From Rhodospirillaceae bacterium (GTDB lineage Bacteria > Pseudomonadota > Alphaproteobacteria > UBA6615): a stretch of 47,588 bases of DNA. A model generated the notes under the pieces. It was not told the origin of the DNA. It worked only from the letters and a program-made list of their open reading frames with translations, and did no database searches. The stretch is from NCBI GenBank assembly GCA_018667335.1, contig JABIVD010000017.1, positions 1-47,588 on the forward strand, read 5' to 3'. This document shows positions 7,745 to 17,218 of this stretch, piece by piece (within the stretch, counting starts at the first letter, position 1; every line of letters begins with the position of its first letter). The position numbers were made by a program, and so were the translations under genes.

Positions 7745-10432
7745 TTATTGCGCGGCGGCAGGATTCGCCTCCGCACGCGCCAGTGAAAGCCGGAAGAAAC
7801 TGACACTTTCGGAGACGAACTCGACTGTCAGGTCCCCGTTCATTGCATTCATGAAAGCCCGGCTGATCGGCAAGCCGAGACCGGCACCCTGATCGGTGCT
7901 GGGCCGGTTGCCGCGCGCGAACTTCTCGAAGATCGTCGCGGCATCGGCGCGCGTCACGCCGCCGCCATTGTCGACCACATCGACCCACACTTCCTTGCTG
8001 TCGGTGACGGTGCGGACCTCGATGCGGGGTTTGGCGGATGTGTTGTACTTCACCGCGTTGGACAGGACATTGATGAGGACCTGACGTAGCCGGTCGGCGT
8101 TGGCGCTGACCATCAGCCCCGTGAGCGCGGGATGTATGTCGATCTCCACCTTTCGGCTGTGGGTCATGCCGGCGATTGAATCGAACGCCGCCGTCACGGC
8201 CGCGTGCATCTCTACCGGTTCGAGCGGCAGGCTGAGGAGGCCTGCTTCCAGCCGGCTGATGTCCAGAATCTCGTCGAGCAAACGGGTCAGCCGCTGGCTC
8301 TCGTCATGAATGATTGACGTGAAGCGGGCCTGTTGATCTTCGGAAACCTCTTCGTCACCCAAAAGAAGCTCCGAGAAGGAGCGGATCGACGTCATCGGCG
8401 TGCGCAATTCGTGGCTGACCTGGCTGAGGAAATCATCCTTCTGGGAATCGAGCGCCCGTAGCCGCTCGTTGACGTTTCGGAGCTCTTGCGCGGTGCGTTC
8501 CAGTTCCGCCGATTTCTCGGAAAGTTGCCGCGATGTTTCGATGAGTTGCTGGGTTTCGCTGGCGATGTCGATCAACTCGGTCATGCCGACCATCTGATAG
8601 CCCGTAATCCGGGTCACCATGGCGTGGGCCGATGCAGCACCGATGGAGCCCGCGAGTTCGCGCTCCAGGCGTGCGACCACCGTGTCGGTCGCCTGGGGCA
8701 AATCATGGGCCGACCCTTGCGCCCGGGCCATCTCTTCGAAAAGCCGCGCCGCATGGGCCTGGCCGAGAATTCGTTGGGCGAGGACAAACAAATCCTCCGT
8801 GTCGACTGTCTGGGCCGTCACGTTCGACATGTCCTCTTCCACCGAGCGATAGACATTGACGAACAATGCACTTTGCAGCCGTTCCAGGGCGTTGGCGCCG
8901 GTCAGGCTGGAAACGATAACGAAGGACAGCGCGTTGAAACCGACGCTCCAGATCACCGCATGCACCAGCGGGTCCATGTCGGTCAGGCCGAACAATGCTT
9001 GCGGACGAAGGGCGGCGATCCCCCAGGGGCCATCGGTGATGACCGACAGGCTGATGATGAAGTCACCGCCGAAACTGGGAAGGAAAAGCGTATAGGCCCA
9101 CAACAGCGCGCCGGAGATCAGGCCGGTCAATGCGCCGGCGCGGTTCGCACTGCGCCAGAAGATGCCGCCGATCAGGCTGGGCAGGAACTGGGCCACGCCG
9201 ACGAAGGCGATCAGACCGATCGCGGCGAGCGCGTCCGAGCCGCCCGAAATTCGGAAATACAGGAATCCCAAACCGAGGATGGCGGCGATGCTGACGCGCC
9301 GCGAGGTGAGCAGCAGCCAGCGCACGTCGCCGCGGACATTGCGGCCGACCGACAGGAGCTGCAGGGCCACGGGCATGACGATATGGTTCGACACCATCGT
9401 CGACACGGCGATGGCGGCCACGATCACCATCGATGTCGCCGAGGAAAACCCGCCCAGGAAGGCAAACAATGCCAGGCCGTTTTGCTGTTCGGACAGGGGC
9501 AGGGTCAGAACAAAAAGGTCCGGGTTGGAGCCGGCGGGGAGAACCTTCAGGCCGACGAAGGCGATCGGCATGATGAACAGTGAAATGCCGAGCAGATAGA
9601 GCGGAAACAGCCATGACGCGGTGCCCAGATGCCGCTCCTCGATATTCTCGACCACGGTCACCTGAAACTGGCGCGGCAGGCAGATGACGGCGGTGGCGGA
9701 CAGGAAGGTCAGCGTCACCCAGCGCGGCCCGAAGATGTCACCCGCACCGCGAATGGCCTCGGCCGGGACATCGGCGAAGACGTCTCCCAGACCGCCGGCC
9801 ACGCCCCACACGGCGAAGACGCCGACCGCGATGAGAGCGAGAAGCTTGACGATCGCCTCGAAGGCGATGGCGGCGACCACCCCGTGATGGCGCTCGTTGG
9901 CGTCCAGGTTCCGGGTGCCGAACAGAATCGTGAACAGGGCCATTCCCGCAGCGATCCAGAACGCGGTGGTGATGCCATCGGACTCGCCGGCGATGACCTG
10001 ATAGCTCCGGGTGACCGATTGCAGTTGCAACGCGATATAGGGCGTGGTCGCGGTGACTGCGATCAGGGTCACGAGCACAGCCAGGCTGGGGCTCTTGCCG
10101 TAGCGTGACGAGATCAAATCCGCGATCGATGTCGTGCGGTGAACCTTCGCAATGCGGACCAGTTTGCGCAAAAGCCACCACCAGCCGACGAAGACCAGGG
10201 TTGGGCCCAGATAGATCGTGACGAATTCGAGACCGTTGCGGGCGGCCGACCCGACGGCCCCGTAGAAGGTCCAGGACGTGCAGTAGACGGAAATCGAAAG
10301 CGTGTAGATGACTGGCGAGTGGAGCCAGCGCATGGGGCCCTGGCGGCTGCGACGATCGACGATGAACGCGATAACGAAAAGCAGGGCCACATAACCCAGA
10401 CAGACCGTCAGAAGGATGTCGACCGAGAGCAT
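7745..10432 (-). CDS. Sodium/solute symporter-fused sensor histidine kinase (CbrA-like)
   Basis: The 895-residue protein combines an SSS (PutP-type) transporter core of about 13 helices (residues 1-480), a linker, a coiled coil (about 615-660), and a HisKA/HATPase kinase. The phosphoacceptor His is about residue 674 in S-H-E-L-R-T-P; the N box lies near 787-794 and D-N-G-G-G near 821. I see no PAS or receiver domain. Related CbrA proteins sense or transport amino acids and control carbon and nitrogen use. Its ATG shares one base with the stop of the small membrane protein gene (TAATG), which itself overlaps the response regulator gene. The three are therefore one translationally coupled operon, and the receiver is probably the kinase's partner. 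Confidence 0.9.
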   Translation of the reverse strand: MLSVDILLTVCLGYVALLFVIAFIVDRRSRQGPMRWLHSPVIYTLSISVYCTSWTFYGAVGSAARNGLEFVTIYLGPTLVFVGWWWLLRKLVRIAKVHRTTSIADLISSRYGKSPSLAVLVTLIAVTATTPYIALQLQSVTRSYQVIAGESDGITTAFWIAAGMALFTILFGTRNLDANERHHGVVAAIAFEAIVKLLALIAVGVFAVWGVAGGLGDVFADVPAEAIRGAGDIFGPRWVTLTFLSATAVICLPRQFQVTVVENIEERHLGTASWLFPLYLLGISLFIMPIAFVGLKVLPAGSNPDLFVLTLPLSEQQNGLALFAFLGGFSSATSMVIVAAIAVSTMVSNHIVMPVALQLLSVGRNVRGDVRWLLLTSRRVSIAAILGLGFLYFRISGGSDALAAIGLIAFVGVAQFLPSLIGGIFWRSANRAGALTGLISGALLWAYTLFLPSFGGDFIISLSVITDGPWGIAALRPQALFGLTDMDPLVHAVIWSVGFNALSFVIVSSLTGANALERLQSALFVNVYRSVEEDMSNVTAQTVDTEDLFVLAQRILGQAHAARLFEEMARAQGSAHDLPQATDTVVARLERELAGSIGAASAHAMVTRITGYQMVGMTELIDIASETQQLIETSRQLSEKSAELERTAQELRNVNERLRALDSQKDDFLSQVSHELRTPMTSIRSFSELLLGDEEVSEDQQARFTSIIHDESQRLTRLLDEILDISRLEAGLLSLPLEPVEMHAAVTAAFDSIAGMTHSRKVEIDIHPALTGLMVSANADRLRQVLINVLSNAVKYNTSAKPRIEVRTVTDSKEVWVDVVDNGGGVTRADAATIFEKFARGNRPSTDQGAGLGLPISRAFMNAMNGDLTVEFVSESVSFFRLSLARAEANPAAAQ

Positions 10433-10722
10433 TAGCTGCTGGTGTCAGACGTGTCCGTGGTCGGGTGCAGGCCGTCACTGTCTTGCAACGCCTTTACCAG
10501 AGAGGCACCGCCGACGATGAGCAATACCCAGACCACGAAGATATAGGCCAGCGGGAAGGGGACCCCGAAGAGCGTGGTGTCGACCAGGAAGATGGCGCCG
10601 ATGGGGGGCATGAGTAAAACTCCGCCGAGCAAGAGAAGTGCGACGGATCGATCGCGCGCCTTGCGGTGCCGGATTTGAGATGTGCCGCGGTCGTGGACAG
10701 CAGGGTCGTTCGCCGAGGTCAT
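10432..10722 (-). CDS. Small two-helix membrane protein in the kinase operon
   Basis: The 96-residue protein has a charged N-terminal 25 residues, two hydrophobic segments (about 27-48 and 54-78) and a Ser/Thr/Asp-rich tail. The P-P-I-G-A-I-F-L turn and the P-L-A-Y-I-F-V-V-W second helix resemble small membrane proteins often found beside SSS-type transporters. It lies between the response regulator and the symporter-kinase, with overlapping stop/start codons on both sides (ATGA upstream, TAATG downstream). A likely role is an accessory subunit of the symporter-kinase; this rests on position only. Confidence 0.75.
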   Translation of the reverse strand: MTSANDPAVHDRGTSQIRHRKARDRSVALLLLGGVLLMPPIGAIFLVDTTLFGVPFPLAYIFVVWVLLIVGGASLVKALQDSDGLHPTTDTSDTSS

Positions 10723-11096
10723 GGCTTTGTCCGCTGCGCGAGTTCACGTACGGCGCTGACGATCTCGGCGTTGGCGAACGGCTTGGTCATGAACACATCG
10801 ACGCCGCCGTCCATTGCTCTTTCCCGGTCCTCGCGCTGCCCCTTGGCTGTCAGCATGAGCACTGGCATGTCATGCACACTTCGGTCCGCGCGAAGCTGGC
10901 GCAGAATTTCGTAGCCGTCGATGCCCGGCAGCATCACGTCGAGGATCAGGAGGTCAAATGACCCGTCCAGAGCGGCAGCGAGGGCTTTGTGTCCGTTGTT
11001 TTCGACTGAAAGGTCGAATCCCGCGCGTTCGAGCAGGAATCGCAGAGATTCAACGATATTTGGCTCATCTTCGGCCAACAGAATGCGCTTTTTCAT
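10719..11096 (-). CDS. Single-domain response regulator (CheY-like receiver)
   Basis: The 125-residue protein is a stand-alone receiver domain. The acidic pair is Asp10/Glu11, the phosphoacceptor Asp53 in L-I-L-D-V-M-L-P-G, the switch Thr83 and the conserved Lys105 in T-K-P-F. There is no DNA-binding output domain. It is the first gene of the operon and overlaps the next by ATGA. A receiver without output partnered with an SSS-kinase could relay phosphate to another protein or act as a phosphate sink. Confidence 0.92.
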   Translation of the reverse strand: MKKRILLAEDEPNIVESLRFLLERAGFDLSVENNGHKALAAALDGSFDLLILDVMLPGIDGYEILRQLRADRSVHDMPVLMLTAKGQREDRERAMDGGVDVFMTKPFANAEIVSAVRELAQRTKP

Positions 11097-11171
11097 GCGC
11101 TTGCGGGCCTCCCCAGCTCGACAAGAACGTTCGACCTATAATCGATCCGGGGCGCAGTGTCACACGTCCGT

Positions 11172-11192
11172 GACTAGTGCTTTAGGCTAGTC
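11172..11192. other. Short inverted repeat between the regulator genes
   Basis: GACTAG (11172-11177) and CTAGTC (11187-11192) form a 6-bp stem with a 9-nt loop just past the XRE regulator stop and upstream of the response regulator operon. A 5-bp stem (GTCAC/GTGAC) is adjacent on its left. No run of T follows, so an intrinsic terminator is not supported; an operator or weak hairpin is possible. Confidence 0.3.
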
Positions 11193-11198
11193 CGCCGC

Positions 11199-12620
11199 TT
11201 AGTCTGCGAGCGGATCCTCGACCCGGTGCACGCAGTTTGGGCGCGGGCACAGACGGCAGCTGGGGCCAACTTCTTCAACAAGTGCGGTTGGATCTGGTGC
11301 GTACACCGTGTGGCGCGCATCGTTCTCTGGCATGGCAATCATGTCGGTCACGTATTGGCGTGGTTTTCCAAATCCCGTCGGCCCCGTGTTGCGCGCGCGT
11401 GCGACGAATACGAACCGTTCACCCGACGGGAAAATGGCGCGCTGGCGAATAACGGCTTCGGGTGATTGTTGGGCTCGATAGAGGACCCAAAGCGGGCACG
11501 CTGGCGCGTAGCGGGGGATGGAAAGACTATCCAGGCCGACCTGCTTGATCAGGGCACCGGCGGCGTTGGCGCGGTAATATCCAAACCGGGGCGTGCTGAT
11601 CGAGGCAGGGAGGGCTGTCAGTCGCTGGCAGACGGCATCGATGTCTACCGAGAAGGCATCGGCCAGGGCCTCGACATCGTATTTCAATAGTTCCGCCTGG
11701 TGCTGGAAGGCGGGCAGGGGCATCAGGATGGCGCCTACGGCATAGTCGATGAGGGCCCGCTGTGCGCGGACGCGCGCCGTAGATGTCTCTATTATCTGCA
11801 CATGTTGCGCGATCGTGGCCGCGATGACTGGCTGAAGATGTTCGTCCACCATGGCGCGGGCCATGGATTGCCGCGAGACCGTGTGCGGGTCGGTCAGGGA
11901 TTGAGAGAACGCGCTTGCGGCCGTTTCGATGTCCTCGAACCGGTTCGCATTCACGTCGAAGAGCGCCTCGACCTCGTCGAGGGGGGTCAGAGTCCGGTTG
12001 GGCTCGTCCACCTTGTCCAGATAGGCGGCCAGCGCCTCGCCGACATCCGACAAGACGCGGCTTTCTTCGTCGATAATGGCGTAGAAGCGTTCGCGCTCTT
12101 CGGCGGTCGTGTCCTTGTACTCGGTCAGGATTTCGGCTGCCGACCGGACCGCCGCGATCCGCGTCAGCATCCGGTGGACAGTCTCGCCCAGAAACGGGTC
12201 GTTCGAAAGCCGGTCGGACAGGGTCTGCGCCAACGATGTCGCTTCCTGTTCCGATCGTGCCAACGCCGCAATGCCGCGCGCCCAGCCAGGGAACCGCCCA
12301 ATCAACTCGCCGGTCTGGTTGTCCTCGATATCGAGGGGTGCCAGCGACGGCAGGTGCGCGATCTCATTGAGTGCATCAAACAGCCGGTTTTCCGCAGCAC
12401 CGTCGAGTTCGGCGAGATCCAGATCGAGGGACTCGGCGATCTTGCGCAGCAACGAGCCGGCAATCTGGCGTTTGTTCCACTCGATCAGATTCATATAGGA
12501 GGCAGATATGCCGACCCGCCGCGCAAGTTCGGTCTGGCTGATGCCGAGCTCGCGCCGCTGGCGCCGAATTCGGGTGCCGACAATCGAGCGGTCCCGGTTT
12601 GATTCTGTGCGTTGTTCCAT
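11199..12620 (-). CDS. XRE-family regulator, ScfR/PccR/RamB-like
   Basis: The 473-residue protein has an N-terminal XRE helix-turn-helix (about residues 14-66, with S-Q-T-E-L-A-R-R-V-G and S-Y-M-N-L-I-E) followed by a long helical region and a C-terminal DUF2083-type domain holding cysteines in P-A-C-P-L-W and C-R-L-C-P-R-P-N-C. This layout is that of short-chain acyl-CoA-responsive regulators that control propionate or glyoxylate metabolism in other bacteria. ATG 12620 is preferred over a TTG at 12653, because the latter lies inside an operator-like palindrome. It is divergent from the ABC importer operon, and the shared spacer contains two palindromes and a TATAAT, suggesting autoregulation. 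Confidence 0.85.
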   Translation of the reverse strand: MEQRTESNRDRSIVGTRIRRQRRELGISQTELARRVGISASYMNLIEWNKRQIAGSLLRKIAESLDLDLAELDGAAENRLFDALNEIAHLPSLAPLDIEDNQTGELIGRFPGWARGIAALARSEQEATSLAQTLSDRLSNDPFLGETVHRMLTRIAAVRSAAEILTEYKDTTAEERERFYAIIDEESRVLSDVGEALAAYLDKVDEPNRTLTPLDEVEALFDVNANRFEDIETAASAFSQSLTDPHTVSRQSMARAMVDEHLQPVIAATIAQHVQIIETSTARVRAQRALIDYAVGAILMPLPAFQHQAELLKYDVEALADAFSVDIDAVCQRLTALPASISTPRFGYYRANAAGALIKQVGLDSLSIPRYAPACPLWVLYRAQQSPEAVIRQRAIFPSGERFVFVARARNTGPTGFGKPRQYVTDMIAMPENDARHTVYAPDPTALVEEVGPSCRLCPRPNCVHRVEDPLAD

Positions 12621-12638
12621 CGACTTGGCTTCGTTCTG

Positions 12639-12669
12639 GTCAATAATTGACAATTATACTGCAATGCAG
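12639..12669. promoter_or_regulatory. Divergent control region with two palindromes and a minus-strand TATAAT
   Basis: GTCAAT-A-ATTGAC (12639-12651) and CTGCA-A-TGCAG (12659-12669) are perfect palindromes with one central base. Between them lies ATTATA (12653-12658), which is TATAAT on the minus strand and so a good -10 box for the regulator gene starting at 12620. No well-spaced -35 is visible on that strand (TTGTCA is 21 nt away). The palindromes flanking the -10 box suit autorepression. A TTGACA at 12679-12684 could serve the importer genes on the plus strand but lacks a good -10. Confidence 0.5.
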
Positions 12670-12835
12670 CGATCCATATTGACAAATAAACCCTTCAAAA
12701 ACAAATAGATATTGAAAAATTAACTGGTCCTGTCAGGCTGAAGGTAAGGAAATTTGCAGCCAATCCGTAACCGCCGTACCGAATTCGGGCCGGCGTATTT
12801 CGCGAACACAAAATAATCCAATTGGGAGCAAGCAC

Positions 12836-14170
12836 ATGAGCAAATTCACGATTTCACGCCGCGGACTGCTGAAGAGCACCGCCATCGCAGGTGTCGGCAT
12901 CGCCGCGCCGACGATCCTCACAAGCCGGGCCTGGGGATATACCAACGAGCCGACAGGCGGGACGGTGACCTTCGGTTTCAACGTGCCGCAGACCGGCGCG
13001 TATGCCGATGAGGGTGCGGATGAGCTTCGCGCCTACCAGCTGGCGGTCGAGCACATCAATGGTGAAGGCGACGGCGGCATGCTGAACACCTTCTCGTCGA
13101 AGGCCCTGCGCGGCAACGGTGTGAACGGCAAGAAGGTCGTCTTCGTGACCGGCGACACGCAGACCAAGTCGGACGCGGCGCGCGCCAGTGCGAAGCGCAT
13201 GATTGAGAAGGACGGCGCGGTGATGATCACCGGCGGTTCGTCTTCGGGTGTTGCGATCGCGGTGCAGGGGCTTTGCCAGGATGCAGGCGTCATCTTCATG
13301 GCGGGCCTGACACACTCGAACGACACCACCGGCAAGGACAAGCGTGCCAACGGTTTCCGGCATTTCTTCAACACCGAGATGTCTGGTGCGGCACTCGGCC
13401 CTGTGCTCGAGAAGGAATTCGGCAAAGATCGCGTGGCCTACCATTTGACCGCCGACTACACGTGGGGCTGGAGCCAGGAAGGGTCGATCAAGAAATACTC
13501 CGAAGACCTCGGCTGGCAAACCCAGGCCGCGGTTCGGACGCCGCTGGGAGCCGGCGATTTCTCCCAGTACATCACGCCGGTCCTGAACTCCGGCGCGGAC
13601 GTGCTGGTGCTCAACCATTATGGCCGCGACATGGTCAACTCGCTGACCCAGGCCGTGCAGTTCGGTCTGCGTGACAAGGTTGTGAACGGCAAGGATTTCG
13701 CGATTGTCGTGCCGCTCTACAGCCGCCTGATGGCGCAAGGTGCCGGCGAGAACGTCAAGGGTATCTACGGTTCGACGAACTGGCATTGGTCGCTGCAGGA
13801 CGAGGGCTCCAAGGCATTCGTCAGCTCGTTCGGCAAGAAATACGGCTTCCCGCCGAGCCAGGCCGCGCACACGACCTACTGCCAGGCGCTGCTGTATGCC
13901 GATGCCGCACAGCGGGCCGGCACATTCCGCCCGTCGGGTGTCGGGGCCGCGATGGAAGGCTTCAAGTTCGACGGACTGGGCAACGGTCCGACCGAATATC
14001 GCGCCGAGGATCACCAATGCTTCAAGGATGTCCTGGTCGTGAAGGGCAAGGAAAACCCGACGTCGAAGTTCGACGTGCTTGAAGTCGTCGAGATCACCCC
14101 GCGTGCGCAGGTCGAGTATCCGGCCTCGCTGCTCGGTGGCGAACTGGGCCCGTACAACGACGGCGCCTGA
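12836..14170 (+). CDS. Branched-chain-type ABC transporter substrate-binding protein, Tat-exported
   Basis: The 444-residue protein begins with a twin-arginine signal (S-R-R-G-L-L-K near residues 7-13, hydrophobic stretch, probable cleavage near residue 33). The rest is a type I periplasmic binding protein (LivJ/AmiC/UrtA group), with G-F-N-V-P-Q-T-G-A-Y-A near 48-58 and a G-G-S-S-S-G-V-A-I-A ligand-loop motif. It is the first gene of a five-gene importer operon. GGGAG precedes the ATG. The ligand cannot be assigned; the urea-type and amide-type subgroups are as possible as amino acids. Confidence 0.88.
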   Translation: MSKFTISRRGLLKSTAIAGVGIAAPTILTSRAWGYTNEPTGGTVTFGFNVPQTGAYADEGADELRAYQLAVEHINGEGDGGMLNTFSSKALRGNGVNGKKVVFVTGDTQTKSDAARASAKRMIEKDGAVMITGGSSSGVAIAVQGLCQDAGVIFMAGLTHSNDTTGKDKRANGFRHFFNTEMSGAALGPVLEKEFGKDRVAYHLTADYTWGWSQEGSIKKYSEDLGWQTQAAVRTPLGAGDFSQYITPVLNSGADVLVLNHYGRDMVNSLTQAVQFGLRDKVVNGKDFAIVVPLYSRLMAQGAGENVKGIYGSTNWHWSLQDEGSKAFVSSFGKKYGFPPSQAAHTTYCQALLYADAAQRAGTFRPSGVGAAMEGFKFDGLGNGPTEYRAEDHQCFKDVLVVKGKENPTSKFDVLEVVEITPRAQVEYPASLLGGELGPYNDGA

Positions 14171-14194
14171 TCTTCTTCCCTTGTTTTGCTAACC

Positions 14195-14234
14195 TGTCGG
14201 TCGCTCTTGCCTGTTGAGGTCCGGGCGACCGACA
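14195..14234 (+). promoter_or_regulatory. Stem-loop between binding-protein and permease genes
   Basis: A 9-bp perfect stem (TGTCGGTCG at 14195-14203, CGACCGACA at 14226-14234) encloses a 22-nt loop and is followed by AAACTTTT. It sits in the 83-nt gap after the binding-protein stop. Such structures protect the upstream message or partly stop transcription, giving more binding protein than permease. The T run is too short for a full terminator. Confidence 0.5.
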
Positions 14235-14253
14235 AACTTTTGGGGCCGCGCAG

Positions 14254-15282
14254 ATGGACGATATTCTTCTCCAGATTCTCAACGGACTGGACAAGGGCGG
14301 TGCCTATGCGCTCATCGCGCTCGGCCTCACGATCATCTTCGGCACGCTCGGTGTGGTGAACTTCGCCCATGGGGCCCTGTTCATGCTCGGCGCATTCTGT
14401 GCGGTTGCGGTGAAGTCCCTGCTTGGCTTTGAGAAGGTCGCACTTGATCCGACGAAACTGACTGCCTGGGGCACGCCGGTCGAGATCCGGACGCCATATA
14501 TCGAGGCCTGGTTCGGGGATTTTGGCGCCCAGATGTTGAATTTCTCCGTGCCCATTTCGATCATCATCGCGATTCCGGTCATGCTGCTGATTGGCATCAT
14601 CATGGAGCGTGGCCTGATCAGGCATTTCTACAAACGGCCCCATGCGGATCAGATCCTGGTGACCTTCGGTCTGGCGATCGTCCTGCAGGAGATCGTCAAA
14701 AGCCAGTTCGGTGCCAACCCCATTCCACAACCCGCACCTGAGATCGCAAAGGGAATGGTGGATTTCGGCGCGATGATCGGCCTTCAGGCCGGCGGGGTCG
14801 TCTATCCGGCCTGGCGTCTCATCTATTTTCTGTTTTCCCTGTTCGTCATTGCTGCGGTGTTCTCGTTCCTGCAATTCACCACGTTCGGCATGGTGGTGCG
14901 GGCCGGGATGGCGGATCGCGAGACAGTCGGCCTGCTCGGCATTGATATCGATCGTCGATTTACGATCGTGTTCGGAATCGCGGCAGTCGTCGCTGGCCTG
15001 GCCGGGGTCATGTACACGCCCATCCTCAGCCCCGACTACAACATGGGCATGGACTTCCTCGTCCTGAGCTTTGTGGTCGTCGTGGTTGGCGGCATGGGCT
15101 CGCTGCCCGGGGCGGTGGTGGCCGGATTCCTGCTAGGGATCGTCCAGAGCTTCGCCTCCATGAACGAAGTCAAATCGATCATCCCCGGGATTGACCAGAT
15201 CATCATCTACCTGATCGCCGTTGTGGTCCTACTCGTGCGTCCGCGCGGCCTGATGGGCCGCAAGGGCGTGATGGAGCAATAA
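14254..15282 (+). CDS. livH: Branched-chain-type ABC transporter permease, LivH-like
   Basis: The 342-residue integral membrane protein has the LivH signature near the N terminus ([12 protein letters not shown], then N-F-A-H-G-A near residue 38) and a C-terminal [11 protein letters not shown] segment that contacts the ATPase. There are about eight to nine hydrophobic helices. It forms the translocation pore with the next gene, from which it is separated by 2 nt. The start is the only sensible one before the first helix. Confidence 0.9.
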   Translation: MDDILLQILNGLDKGGAYALIALGLTIIFGTLGVVNFAHGALFMLGAFCAVAVKSLLGFEKVALDPTKLTAWGTPVEIRTPYIEAWFGDFGAQMLNFSVPISIIIAIPVMLLIGIIMERGLIRHFYKRPHADQILVTFGLAIVLQEIVKSQFGANPIPQPAPEIAKGMVDFGAMIGLQAGGVVYPAWRLIYFLFSLFVIAAVFSFLQFTTFGMVVRAGMADRETVGLLGIDIDRRFTIVFGIAAVVAGLAGVMYTPILSPDYNMGMDFLVLSFVVVVVGGMGSLPGAVVAGFLLGIVQSFASMNEVKSIIPGIDQIIIYLIAVVVLLVRPRGLMGRKGVMEQ

Positions 15283-15284
15283 CG

Positions 15285-16454
15285 ATGGGTCGGAACACCA
15301 CCCCGAAACAGGATTATCTGCTGCTGATCGGATTCTCGGCCGCCGTCTTCGCCGCGCCGTTTATCCTGACGCCGGTCGGTGCCGGCTATCCCGACCTCCT
15401 GCAGAAGTTCGCGATCTTCGGCATCTTCGCACTCGGTTTTAATATCCTGTTCGGGCTGACCGGATACCTGTCCTTTGGCCATGCTGCGTTTCTCGGCGTC
15501 GGCTCCTATGCCGCGGTCTGGACGTTCAAGCTGTTCAGCATGAACCCGATCCTGGCGCTGATCGTTGCGACGGTGATCGGGGGGGCATTCTCGGTCATTA
15601 TCGGCTTCATCTCGCTGCGCCGTTCGGGCATCTACTTCTCGATCCTGACCCTTGCGCTTGCCCAGATGAGCTACAACATGGCCTATTCCGTGTTGACGCC
15701 CATCACGAATGGCGAGACCGGTCTGCAGCTCGCACAATCCGATCCGCGCATCCTCGATGCGGCGCTGGGGCGCGACTATGGCGCGGTGTTGCCGTCATCC
15801 GATCTGTTCGGCATCCATATGAACGGCTATCCGGGTTACTACTTCTGCGCCGTGATCTTCATCGCCTGCTTCTTCCTGTCGATGCGCATTTTCCGCTCGC
15901 CATTCGGGATGATGCTGCGGGCGGTCAAATCGAATCAAAACCGCATGAGCTACACGGGCCTGAACGTGCGCCCCTACACCCTGGCCGCGTTCGTGATCTC
16001 GGGCATGTTTGCCGGGCTCGCCGGTGGGCTGTTGGCGGTGACGGATCCCCTCGCGGGTGCAGAGCGGATGCAGTGGACAGCCTCGGGCGAGGTGGTCTTG
16101 ATGACCATTCTCGGCGGGGCCGGGACATTGTTGGGCCCGGTGATCGGTGCGGGCGTCATCAAGTATTTCGAGAATATTTTTTCCGCCTTCAACGAGGGCG
16201 TGCTGATGCAAGTCTTCGACTTCCTGCCGGCGTTCCTCCAGCACGCGATGGTCTCGGTGTCGTCGCTGTTCGTTGGTGAGGGCTGGCATCTGACTCTCGG
16301 TGCGCTGTTCATGGTCATCGTGATCTTCCTGCCGGGCGGTCTAATGGAAGGATTCAACCGATTGAGAACCCTGGGATCGCGGGTCCTGCGACGACATGTG
16401 GACGACCCGGAGGTGCCCGATCCAGTCGAACGCGCACCGGGGCCGGCTGAGTAG
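15285..16454 (+). CDS. livM: Branched-chain-type ABC transporter permease, LivM-like
   Basis: The 389-residue membrane protein carries the LivM motif [14 protein letters not shown] near residue 60 and the coupling-helix stretch [12 protein letters not shown] near 275. The C-terminal 40 residues are hydrophilic and Pro/Arg-rich and extend past the last helix. It follows the LivH-like gene by 2 nt and precedes the first ATPase by 8 nt. Confidence 0.9.
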   Translation: MGRNTTPKQDYLLLIGFSAAVFAAPFILTPVGAGYPDLLQKFAIFGIFALGFNILFGLTGYLSFGHAAFLGVGSYAAVWTFKLFSMNPILALIVATVIGGAFSVIIGFISLRRSGIYFSILTLALAQMSYNMAYSVLTPITNGETGLQLAQSDPRILDAALGRDYGAVLPSSDLFGIHMNGYPGYYFCAVIFIACFFLSMRIFRSPFGMMLRAVKSNQNRMSYTGLNVRPYTLAAFVISGMFAGLAGGLLAVTDPLAGAERMQWTASGEVVLMTILGGAGTLLGPVIGAGVIKYFENIFSAFNEGVLMQVFDFLPAFLQHAMVSVSSLFVGEGWHLTLGALFMVIVIFLPGGLMEGFNRLRTLGSRVLRRHVDDPEVPDPVERAPGPAE

Positions 16455-16462
16455 GTGATGTC

Positions 16463-17218
16463 ATGAGCATTCTGTCAGTCGAAAATGTGAGCAAGAATTT
16501 TGGTGGCCTGCGCGCCCTCAACAACGTCAATCTGGAGATTGAGGCCGGCACGGTGCATGCCATCATCGGGCCCAACGGGGCGGGAAAGTCGACGCTGCTC
16601 AACTGTTTTGTCGGCCGCCTCGAGCCCGACACGGGCTCCGTGGTTTTCAATGGCAAATCGCTGCTGGGCCTCAAGCCCCATCAGATCAATCAAACCGGAG
16701 TCAGCCGGGTCTTTCAGACGCCCGAGATTTTCGGCGATATGTCGTTGCTTGAGAACGTCACGATTCCGGCCCTGGCCAAACGTGACGGATCTTTCAGACT
16801 GAACGCCTGGCGCGCGGTGCGTGGAGAGGCCGAGATTCATGAAGCCGCGCGCGAATGCCTGGCTGATGTCGGCCTCGTGGAGAAATCTGAGGAATTGGCA
16901 AGCCAATTGTCGCGCGGGGACAAGCGTCGGCTTGAGCTCGCCATGTGCCTGGTGCAGGATCCGAAGCTGTTGCTGCTCGACGAGCCTACGGCGGGCATGG
17001 CGCGCGCCGACACCAACAACACGATCGACCTCATGCGCAGGATCGCCGACCAGGGCGTCACCATGGTCGTGATCGAGCATGACATGCACGTCGTCTTCTC
17101 TCTTGCGGAGAAGATTTCGGTTCTCGCGCAGGGGACGGTGATTGCCGAGGATATACCGGCGAAGATCAAGGGCGATGCACGTGTGCAGGAAGCCTATCTG
17201 GGGGGAGCACATCTATGA
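16463..17218 (+). CDS. livG: ABC transporter ATPase, LivG-like
   Basis: The 251-residue ATPase has Walker A G-P-N-G-A-G-K-S-T near residue 36, a signature that reads L-S-R-G-D-K-R-R-L-E instead of the usual LSGG, Walker B L-L-L-L-D-E-P-T-A-G-M near 170 and the switch His in I-E-H-D-M. The LivG C-terminal V-Q-E-A-Y-L-G-G is present. The S-R-G-D signature is common in LivG/UrtD-type proteins. It overlaps the second ATPase gene by ATGA. Confidence 0.9.
   Translation: MSILSVENVSKNFGGLRALNNVNLEIEAGTVHAIIGPNGAGKSTLLNCFVGRLEPDTGSVVFNGKSLLGLKPHQINQTGVSRVFQTPEIFGDMSLLENVTIPALAKRDGSFRLNAWRAVRGEAEIHEAARECLADVGLVEKSEELASQLSRGDKRRLELAMCLVQDPKLLLLDEPTAGMARADTNNTIDLMRRIADQGVTMVVIEHDMHVVFSLAEKISVLAQGTVIAEDIPAKIKGDARVQEAYLGGAHL

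Noticed and set aside
8486-9583. 365-residue plus-strand ORF opposite the symporter-kinase gene
   Set aside because: Its translation is rich in Asp, Gln, His and Gly repeats typical of antisense to a membrane protein gene, with no domain match.
12854-14017. 387-residue minus-strand ORF opposite the substrate-binding protein gene
   Set aside because: The plus strand has a Tat signal and full binding-protein fold; the minus frame is a shadow.
14195-14245. Intrinsic terminator after the binding-protein gene
   Set aside because: The stem is good but the T run is only four bases and coding continues after it, so an attenuator is the stronger reading.
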